Source: CAVPGH01 sp046726955 | GTDB taxonomy: Bacteria > Acidobacteriota > Vicinamibacteria > Fen-336 | Reading direction: 5' to 3' | NCBI GenBank assembly: GCA_046726955.1 | Contig: JBKPBQ010000176.1 | Coordinates: 1-7,100, forward strand | DNA length: 7,100 nucleotides | Shown: one piece after another, positions 1-5,212 of the stretch | Layout: every line of letters starts with the position of its first letter | How positions within the stretch are numbered: position 1 is the first letter of the stretch | Notes under the pieces: model-generated | Database searches by the model: none | What the model saw: the letters and a program-made list of their open reading frames with translations, nothing else | What the model was told of the DNA's origin: nothing | Translations under genes and position numbers: made by a program

Positions 1-397
1 GGCCGGAGGTCGCGTCCTCCTTGAGCGGCGGCTCGGCGAGGCTCGCGCGGAAGGTCGTGGGCTCGACGAGCTCGAGCACGCGCGTCTTCGGTGTCGGGAA
101 GAGCACCTGGAACTCCTCGATGCGCGTGTCGTAGCCCCAACCGCGGAAAAGCCCGGCCGCGAAGTCCGCGACGTCCTTGCCGTTCCTCGACCCGAGCTCG
201 TGCGGATGCGCGGTCATCCGCTTCATCCAGGAGCGCAGGTTGTCCGCCGTGAGCCGATCGTCGAACTGCTTTTCCAGCTCGCGCTGCCGAGCCGAACCCT
301 CCGGGGTGAACCCGAGGAGCGGCTTGGGGGCGTCGGCGCCCGTTGTCGGGGGCGGGACGAGGGTGGACACGAGGACGAGCGGGATCAGGGCGCGCAT
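1..397 (-). CDS. M28-family peptidase resembling glutamate carboxypeptidase II / NAALADase (N-terminal part; gene continues past left edge)
   Basis: Only the first 132 codons are present; the gene runs off the left edge. The start is ATG at 397-395, with AAGGAG five bases upstream. Residues 4-22 form a hydrophobic, signal-peptide-like stretch, so the product is probably exported. The visible part matches the conserved N-terminal region of bacterial homologues of glutamate carboxypeptidase II (NAALADase, folate hydrolase, PSMA): LRSWMKRMTAHPHELGS near residues 54-70, FRGWGYDTRIEEFQVLFPTP near 84-102, and AEPPLKEDATS near 121-131. In this family a di-zinc M28 domain, interrupted by a PA domain, removes C-terminal residues (often Glu) from peptides. 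The zinc ligands and catalytic Glu lie outside the window, so activity cannot be judged. It is the third gene of the leftward operon, after an M20 peptidase and an alpha/beta hydrolase. Family assignment is confident; the substrate is unknown. Confidence 0.85.
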   Translation of the reverse strand, partial: MRALIPLVLVSTLVPPPTTGADAPKPLLGFTPEGSARQRELEKQFDDRLTADNLRSWMKRMTAHPHELGSRNGKDVADFAAGLFRGWGYDTRIEEFQVLFPTPKTRVLELVEPTTFRASLAEPPLKEDATSG

Positions 398-402
398 CGG
401 GT

Positions 403-409
403 CTCCTTA
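403..409 (-). promoter_or_regulatory. Shine-Dalgarno of the M28 gene overlapping the upstream stop codon
   Basis: On the leftward transcript the bases TAAGGAG occur at 409-403. TAA is the stop codon of the alpha/beta hydrolase gene, and AAGGAG (408-403) is a near-perfect Shine-Dalgarno five bases before the M28 ATG. This fixes the M28 start. It suggests translational coupling, because a ribosome terminating at TAA sits on the next ribosome-binding site. It is the clearest ribosome-binding site seen in the window. Confidence 0.8.
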
Positions 410-2434
410 TGGAATGGACGGGGGCCAGGACAAATTGCGAGCGGTCTCGACGAGCGCCCGGCGGTCCTCGTCGAGCAGGTAACCCTGCGTCACGAGGCTG
501 TCGGCCGCGGCGGCGACACGCTCGACGTAGTCGGGGTGGCCGCGGTAGCGCTCGGCGAGCGAAGGCCGAGGATCGCCGGCCTGGCGGCGCTCCTCGGCGG
601 TGGCGGCGAACGGGAAGAAGGACCCGCTCCAGCGCGCGAGCGCGCCTTCGGCGCCCATGGCCGCCGGGCGGAGATTCCAGCCCGTATACGTCCCGAGGGG
701 CACCGCGACCGCGGGAAGCCGAATGCCGCCGCGGTCGTTCCCGTCGGCGTCCGGCGCGGGGACGAGTGTCGCGATCGCGGGACCGAAGGACGGGGGCTGC
801 GTGTCCATGATTCCTTCGCTGGCGAACCGCGGGCCGAGGTCGAGCCGCGGCGGTTCGAGGTTGCCGCTCGGGGCCCGCGCTCCGGGTATCCGAGGAAAGC
901 TCGCGGCGTACGTCGCGGCCGTCACGAGCTCGCCGCGGTCGATCCGCGGATAGAGGCTCGGCGGCGGCAGGGCGTCCGTCGTCGCCCAGCGATCGAGCGC
1001 GAGGAGGAGCGCTCGCAGAGGCGGGGAGTGGTCGAGCGGGTTCGGGCGGTTCTGGTACACGCGGTCGCGGCTCGCCGCGATGCCGTGCTGGCCGCCCGCG
1101 ACGAAGTAGATCCGCACGCGCTCGTCGACACCCGCGTCCCTCGTCCCGTCCGCGCTGACGTGGAGCGGCGAGGTGGCGCGCGTCCAGTATTCAGTGGACG
1201 TCCCCGTGTACATGAGCAGCGGGACCTTGCCCATCTCCTTCGCCACCGCGAGCACGTCGCCGGTCCTGCCCGAGACGGGGTCCGTGTCGGGGACGGTCGT
1301 GGACGGGAAGAAGTCGGCCGGGTACTGGTGGTCCTCGAACGGGCTCGGGTGGCGCGTCGTCTGGGCGAAGCGATGGTTGAACGAGCCCTTGCCCGCGCCC
1401 GCCACGTGGGGCATCGCCGCCTCGAAGACCATGCGCCCCGCCTCGTCCACGTGGAGGCCCTGGAAGAGCATGTGGTTGAGGACGCGCCCCGACTGCGAGA
1501 TGCCGAAGGCGATCGCCTTCTCCGGATCGGGCTTCGCGGTTCCGTCGGCGGCCGCCGTGGCGAGAGGGCTGGGCGTGCCGACGGCGTCGCGGGTCGAGAA
1601 GTGGAAGAACGAGATCGCGTCGCGGATGGCGGCGAGGCCGAGGCCGACCACGCGCGGGTCCTTGGCCGTGTAGACGAGCTCGTAGATCCGCCCCGGCTCG
1701 AACCCGCCCTCGAGCCGCACGTGCGTCGTGTCCGCGAAGCTCCAGCGCTCGCGAGGGATCTCGACGCGGGTGGCGCGCTGCTCGTCCCGGACGGTCAGCG
1801 TCGCGCCGCGGTTCGTGGCCGCGTCCGCGACCTCGTAGCACCGGCTGTCTCCCCAGGCGAAGGGCTGGACGTCGGTCTTCGCGTCCACGACGATCTCGGC
1901 GACGACCGTGCCCGTGATCGTTCGGCCGCCGTCGGTGGCGATCGGAAGGTCGATCTGGAGCCGGCCGTTGCCGGGCTGGACGTCCCAGTTCCAGCCGCTC
2001 CAGAGGATCGAGTAGCCCTGGCGCATGAGGAAGCCGTTGCCGGCATGGGCAGCCGTCGCTGGGTCGTTCGTCCCCTCCCCGCGGTTGAGACGCGCCAGGA
2101 TGCCGAGGTTGCCGCGGTTGTTCACGTCGTAGAGGAGCCGATGGTTAGCCTTGGAGAGATCGATCGGCTTCAGCAGCACGAAGTCCGCGGAGAAGCCGAC
2201 GCGTCCCCGCAGGTCGCGCGGCGCGAGCTTCAGGTCCACGATCCGAGCGTTCGCAGCATTGTCGGGATCGACAGCGAAGACGAGCCGGCCGCGGAGCTTC
2301 TCGTAGGCGCCCACCGCTCCGAACGTCATCCGCCCCGCGAACGGCTCGCGGGACGTGACGTCGAGACGAACGACTTCCGCCGGGAGAGGAGCCGCGGAGA
2401 GAAGGACGAAGAGCGCCGCCGCGGCCGCTTTCAC
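407..2434 (-). CDS. Exported alpha/beta hydrolase domain protein (Abhydrolase_10-like), substrate unknown
   Basis: A 675-residue protein starting at GTG (2434-2432). The frame is open much further upstream, but that part only shadows the M20 gene, and no in-frame ATG lies between the M20 stop and this GTG. Residues 2-19 (KAAAAALFVLLSAAPLPA) look like a signal peptide. Residues 20-260 hold a beta-rich N-terminal region with LLYDVNNRGN (100-109) and YSILWSGWNWD (141-151). The hydrolase core follows: nucleophile elbow GISQSGR at 311-317 (Ser313 or Ser315 as nucleophile), the family-typical TGTSTEYWTRA at 410-420 (Glu415 a candidate acid) and VAGGQHG at 445-451 (His450 the likely catalytic His). 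From memory this pattern fits Pfam Abhydrolase_10 (PF20091), whose members are mostly uncharacterised esterase or amidase-like proteins. Lying between two exported peptidase genes, it may act on peptide or ester substrates outside the cytoplasm, which is inference. No clear Shine-Dalgarno; a hairpin abuts the start. Confidence 0.85.
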   Translation of the reverse strand: MKAAAAALFVLLSAAPLPAEVVRLDVTSREPFAGRMTFGAVGAYEKLRGRLVFAVDPDNAANARIVDLKLAPRDLRGRVGFSADFVLLKPIDLSKANHRLLYDVNNRGNLGILARLNRGEGTNDPATAAHAGNGFLMRQGYSILWSGWNWDVQPGNGRLQIDLPIATDGGRTITGTVVAEIVVDAKTDVQPFAWGDSRCYEVADAATNRGATLTVRDEQRATRVEIPRERWSFADTTHVRLEGGFEPGRIYELVYTAKDPRVVGLGLAAIRDAISFFHFSTRDAVGTPSPLATAAADGTAKPDPEKAIAFGISQSGRVLNHMLFQGLHVDEAGRMVFEAAMPHVAGAGKGSFNHRFAQTTRHPSPFEDHQYPADFFPSTTVPDTDPVSGRTGDVLAVAKEMGKVPLLMYTGTSTEYWTRATSPLHVSADGTRDAGVDERVRIYFVAGGQHGIAASRDRVYQNRPNPLDHSPPLRALLLALDRWATTDALPPPSLYPRIDRGELVTAATYAASFPRIPGARAPSGNLEPPRLDLGPRFASEGIMDTQPPSFGPAIATLVPAPDADGNDRGGIRLPAVAVPLGTYTGWNLRPAAMGAEGALARWSGSFFPFAATAEERRQAGDPRPSLAERYRGHPDYVERVAAAADSLVTQGYLLDEDRRALVETARNLSWPPSIP

Positions 2435-2435
2435 G

Positions 2436-2454
2436 GCCGTGAGGCTATCACGGC
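2436..2454 (-). promoter_or_regulatory. Intercistronic RNA hairpin directly before the GTG start of the alpha/beta hydrolase
   Basis: In the 32-base gap after the M20 stop, the leftward transcript reads GCCGTGA, TAGCC, TCACGGC (2454 to 2436). This is a perfect 7-bp stem with a 5-base loop, ending one base before the GTG start. The downstream arm is also part of a perfect 12-bp palindrome, TCACGGCCGTGA (2431-2442), that includes the start codon, so two mutually exclusive pairings are possible. No purine-rich ribosome-binding site is visible. The structure is seen directly; a role in limiting or coupling translation, or in RNA processing, is inferred. Confidence 0.45.
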
Positions 2455-2466
2455 GCCGACTGCACT

Positions 2467-3852
2467 TTATTGGACGAGCTCCTTCACCAGCCGGTAGAGG
2501 AACTCCTGCGCCTCGTAGAGCTCGCGCACGCCCACCCGCTCGTCCTTGCCGTGGAAGCGGATGTCCGCCGCGTCGAAGAAGACGCCCTGCACGCCGTAGG
2601 TGGGGATGCCGGCCCTGCGCAGCATCATCCCGTCCGTGCCGCCCATCACCATGAACGGCGTCGTGACGACTCCGGGCCAGAGCTCGGTCGTGAGCCGCTG
2701 GGTCGCCGCGAAGACGTCGTCGCGCATCGGCGACATCGGGCTCGCGCCGTTCGACTTGTCGAGCGTCACCGCGACCTTGTCGTCGGCGACGGCCTTGCGC
2801 AGCGCCTCCAGAACCTGCTCCGGCGTCGTGTCGGGGAGGATGCGGCAGTTGACGCGGGCGCCCGCGGTCTGGGGCAGCGCGTTCTCCGCGTGCCCGCCGT
2901 CGAGGCCGGTGGCGACGCAGGTGGTGCGCATGACCGCGTTCCACTGCGGGGAGGCCTCGGCCGCGGCGCGCATCCCGGCGGGATCGCCGGCCGCCGCCGC
3001 TCGCAACTGCGAGGCCACCGGATCCTTCTCGAGCCCGGCCAGCGTCTGCAGGTACTTCCGCGTCACGTCGTTCAGGCGGAACTCGAACTCGAACGTGGAG
3101 AGACGCTGGAGCGCGGCGGCGAGCCTGTAGATTGCGTTCTCCTTGACGGGCAGCGAGCTGTGGCCGCCCGGGTTCTTCACCTCGAGGCGATACGTCGCGG
3201 AGTGCTTCTCCCCCACCTGCACGAGGTTCAGCAGCCGTCGGCCTCCGCGCATCTCGCCCCAGCCGCCCTCGTTCAGGCAGTACTCGGCGTCGATGAGGTC
3301 GCGCCGGTTCTTCAGCAGCCAGTCGACGCCGTTGTAGGGCCCGCCGCCCTCCTCGTCCGCGGTCAGGGCGACGATGAGGTCGCGCTTCGGCCGGAGGCCT
3401 TCTTCCTTGTAGCGGATCAGGTTGGCCACCCAGATCGCGGCCTGGGCCTTGTCGTCCCCGGTGCCCCGCCCGTAGAAGTAGTCGTCCTTCTCGACGAGCT
3501 TGAACGGGTCCATGCTCCAGTCCTCGCGTCGCGCTTCCACGACGTCGAGGTGGGCGAGGAGCAGCACCGGGCGCGCGGCGCCGCTGCCGCGGAACCGGGC
3601 GACGACGTTCTGCTTGTGGGGAGCGGCGCCCACGACGACCACGTCGGCGGCGGGCAGGCCCGCATCGGGGAGCCGGTTGGCCACGGCCTGGGCGGCTTCC
3701 GTCGTTCGGCCGGTCGAATAGCTCGTGTTCGAGTTCACGAGCTCTTCGTAGATCGCGCGGAGACGCTGGCGCTGCGGCTCGGGCGATGTGGTGTCGGGCG
3801 CGGCAACGGCGGCGAGAAGGACGAGAAGGAGGATATCCATGATGAGCGACAT
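2467..3852 (-). CDS. M20-family metallopeptidase (exported di-zinc aminoacyl- or dipeptidase-type)
   Basis: A 461-residue zinc exopeptidase of the M20 (carboxypeptidase G2/ArgE/DapE/PepV) superfamily. The metal site is essentially complete: LLLAHLDVV (His101 zinc ligand, Asp103), GRGTGDDK (Asp133, bridging), TADEEGG (Glu167 catalytic base, Glu168 zinc ligand), CLNEGG (Glu195, third-ligand position) and FHGKDE (His434, last ligand). The lid/dimerisation domain lies around residues 215-335, with GGHSSLP (His231). GGTDGMMLRRAGIPTYG (404-420) is the usual late-domain motif. Residues 1-18 are hydrophobic and end in AAVAA, suggesting export. A second in-frame ATG (3840-3838) would give a shorter leader, and neither start has a convincing Shine-Dalgarno. 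It is the first gene of the leftward operon, with its stop 32 bp before the alpha/beta hydrolase start. M20 enzymes release amino acids from dipeptides, N-acyl amino acids or C-termini; the exact substrate cannot be read from sequence. Confidence 0.93.
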   Translation of the reverse strand: MSLIMDILLLVLLAAVAAPDTTSPEPQRQRLRAIYEELVNSNTSYSTGRTTEAAQAVANRLPDAGLPAADVVVVGAAPHKQNVVARFRGSGAARPVLLLAHLDVVEARREDWSMDPFKLVEKDDYFYGRGTGDDKAQAAIWVANLIRYKEEGLRPKRDLIVALTADEEGGGPYNGVDWLLKNRRDLIDAEYCLNEGGWGEMRGGRRLLNLVQVGEKHSATYRLEVKNPGGHSSLPVKENAIYRLAAALQRLSTFEFEFRLNDVTRKYLQTLAGLEKDPVASQLRAAAAGDPAGMRAAAEASPQWNAVMRTTCVATGLDGGHAENALPQTAGARVNCRILPDTTPEQVLEALRKAVADDKVAVTLDKSNGASPMSPMRDDVFAATQRLTTELWPGVVTTPFMVMGGTDGMMLRRAGIPTYGVQGVFFDAADIRFHGKDERVGVRELYEAQEFLYRLVKELVQ

Positions 3853-3908
3853 TCTTGGACAGAAGCTTCGGGTCGGGCAACTCCGTCCTCCGCTAACATG
3901 GGGGTCCC
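3853..3908. promoter_or_regulatory. Divergent intergenic region, likely promoters for the hydrolase operon and the amidohydrolase
   Basis: This 56-bp spacer separates the start codons of the leftward M20 gene and the rightward amidohydrolase, so promoters for both directions should lie here or extend into the flanking coding sequence. A perfect 8-bp palindrome GAAGCTTC (3862-3869) sits near the middle and could be part of an operator, though this length occurs by chance. TTGGAC (3855-3860) and TAACAT (3894-3899) resemble -35 and -10 hexamers but are 33 bases apart, too far to form one promoter. No sigma-70 promoter can be assigned with confidence. The shared spacer would allow co-regulation of the two units. 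Confidence 0.4.
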
Positions 3909-3911
3909 ATG
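3897..3911 (+). repeat. Perfect inverted repeat enclosing the amidohydrolase start codon
   Basis: CATGGG (3897-3902) and CCCATG (3906-3911) are exact reverse complements around the three bases GGT. The right arm contains the ATG start codon, and the G-run that is the only ribosome-binding-site candidate overlaps the left arm. As RNA this would be a short 6-bp hairpin sequestering the start; as DNA it could be a small operator. The repeat also creates an ATG at 3898 opening a four-codon reading frame (Met-Gly-Val-Pro-stop) that overlaps the real start as ATGA. The repeat is certain; its function is speculative. Confidence 0.4.
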
Positions 3912-5186
3912 AGAAGCCCGCTCGCCTTCGTCATTGCTCTCGCCTTCGCGGCGCCGACGGCCGCGCGCGCAGCCGATCCGCCGGCAGCGGTCCGCGCTTT
4001 CGTGGGCGCGCGCCTCTACGACGGCTCGGGGCGGCCGCCGATCGACAAGGCAGTCGTCGTCGTGGAGAACGGGCGCGTCACGGCGGTCGGATCGGACGTC
4101 GCGGTGCCCAAGGGCGCCGAGCGGATCGACCTCGCCGGCCGCTTCGTGATCCCCGGGCTCGTGAACGCGCACGGGCACGTCGGCGAGACGCGCGGCTTGA
4201 AGTCGGGCCCGGAGCTCTACACCCGCGAGAACGTGCTCGATCAGCTCCGGCTCTACGCCCGCTACGGTGTGACCACGGTCGTCAGCCTCGGCGGCGACGG
4301 GGACGAGGGATTCCGCGCGCGCGACGAGCAGCAGACGGCCGCTCTCGACCGCGCGCGGATCTTCGTCGCCGGTCGAGTCGTGGACGCCACGACGAAGGAA
4401 GCGGCGCGCGAGCAGGTGGAAGCGCTGGCCGCGAAGAAGCCCGACTGGGTGAAGATCCGCGTAGACGACAACCTCGGGACGACGCCGAAGATGACGCCGG
4501 AGGTCTACAGGACCGTCATCGAGGAAGCCCATCGCCGTGGGCTGCGGCTCGCCGCCCACATGTTCTATCTGGAAGATGCGCGGGGCCTCGTGGACGCGGG
4601 GGCCGACTTCCTCGCCCACAGCGTGCGCGATCGCGAAGTGGACGCGGCCTTCGTGGCGGCGCTGAAGGCCCGCGGGATCTGCCTCTGCCCGACGCTCATG
4701 CGCGAGGTCTCGACGTTCGTCTACGCGGACGAGCCCGACTTCTTCTCCGATCCCTTCTTCCTGAAGGCGGCCGATCCCGCGGTGGTGGCGGAGCTGCGCT
4801 CGCCGGAGCGCCGCGAGCGGATGCGGTCGAGCCCGGCGGCCGCCCGCTACCGCGAGGCCCTGAAGGTGGCGAGCCGGAACCTGAAGACGCTGTCCGAAGC
4901 CGGCATCTCGATCGCCTTCGGCACCGACACCGGCCCGCCCGCGCGCTTCCAGGGATACTTCGAGCACCGCGAGCTGCAGCTCATGGTCGAGGCCGGCCTC
5001 ACTCCGGCGCAGACGCTCTACGCTGCGACCGGCGGGGCCGCACACTGCATGGGGCTGACCGACGTCGGAAAGATCGAGCCCCAGGCCTGGGCGGATTTCC
5101 TCGTCCTCGCCAAAGACCCTCTCGCGGACATCCGCAACACGACGACGCTCGAGTCCGTCTGGATCGCCGGGCGGCGGCTGGAGTGA
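3909..5186 (+). CDS. Exported metal-dependent amidohydrolase family protein (imidazolonepropionase/prolidase-like subgroup)
   Basis: A 425-residue amidohydrolase-superfamily enzyme, a metal-dependent TIM-barrel hydrolase of C-N or similar bonds. Residues 1-21 form a signal peptide ending in AARA before ADPP, so it probably acts in the periplasm or outside the cell. An N-terminal beta-sandwich strand region (30-82) leads into IPGLVNAHGH, with metal ligands His88 and His90. Next come DWVKIRVDD (Lys182, position of the possible carboxylated lysine), LAAHMF (His217), LAHSV (His237) and IAFGTDTGP (Asp340, conserved metal/catalytic Asp). The C-terminus has the usual LTPAQTLYAAT, VGKIEPQAWADFLVL and final WIAGRRLE beta-sandwich return. 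The full ligand set suggests an active enzyme. Related exported members act on dipeptides containing proline or on acyl-amino acids, but the substrate here is unknown. It is transcribed divergently from the peptidase operon and converges on the permease. The start sits in an inverted repeat with only a weak G-rich ribosome-binding site. Confidence 0.92.
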   Translation: MRSPLAFVIALAFAAPTAARAADPPAAVRAFVGARLYDGSGRPPIDKAVVVVENGRVTAVGSDVAVPKGAERIDLAGRFVIPGLVNAHGHVGETRGLKSGPELYTRENVLDQLRLYARYGVTTVVSLGGDGDEGFRARDEQQTAALDRARIFVAGRVVDATTKEAAREQVEALAAKKPDWVKIRVDDNLGTTPKMTPEVYRTVIEEAHRRGLRLAAHMFYLEDARGLVDAGADFLAHSVRDREVDAAFVAALKARGICLCPTLMREVSTFVYADEPDFFSDPFFLKAADPAVVAELRSPERRERMRSSPAAARYREALKVASRNLKTLSEAGISIAFGTDTGPPARFQGYFEHRELQLMVEAGLTPAQTLYAATGGAAHCMGLTDVGKIEPQAWADFLVLAKDPLADIRNTTTLESVWIAGRRLE

Positions 5187-5212
5187 GCTGAAGCGGGTCG
5201 CCCCCGCTCAGC
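5187..5212. terminator. Hairpin between convergent genes, possible bidirectional terminator
   Basis: Immediately after the amidohydrolase stop, GCTGAAGCGGG (5187-5197) can pair with CCCGCTCAGC (5203-5212). This gives a ten-pair, GC-rich stem with one bulged A and a 5-base loop. The right arm covers the last codons and stop (5208-5210) of the oppositely oriented permease gene, so the hairpin forms at the 3' end of both messages. Neither strand has a T-run after the stem, so it is not a classical Rho-independent terminator. It may terminate weakly, protect 3' ends, or work with Rho. Confidence 0.5.

Noticed and set aside
200..2497. 765-codon open frame on the + strand antisense to the alpha/beta hydrolase
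   Set aside because: The translation is low-complexity, rich in Arg, Glu, Val and Ala, with no recognisable domain. It lies opposite a gene with clear motifs and is the usual antisense shadow of GC-rich coding sequence.
3720..3743. Inverted repeat AGCTCGTG / CACGAGCT with 8-base spacer
   Set aside because: It lies inside the M20 coding region over ordinary codons (Glu-Leu-Val-Asn-Ser-Asn-Thr-Ser). With no regulatory context, chance is the simplest explanation.
2435..3880. Upstream extension of the alpha/beta hydrolase frame through the M20 gene, which would make a 1157-residue protein
   Set aside because: The extension is Arg/Pro/Ala-rich noise in a shifted frame of the well-supported M20 peptidase. 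The signal peptide starting at GTG 2434 marks the true N-terminus.
2470..3912. 480-codon + strand open frame opposite the M20 gene
   Set aside because: No domain or signal is visible and the composition is typical of antisense shadows. The opposite strand encodes a complete metal site.
3735..5191. Long open frames on both strands overlapping the amidohydrolase (3788-5191 + and 3735-5045 -)
   Set aside because: Both are compositionally biased shadows of the amidohydrolase, whose metal ligands and signal peptide are clear in the 3909 frame.
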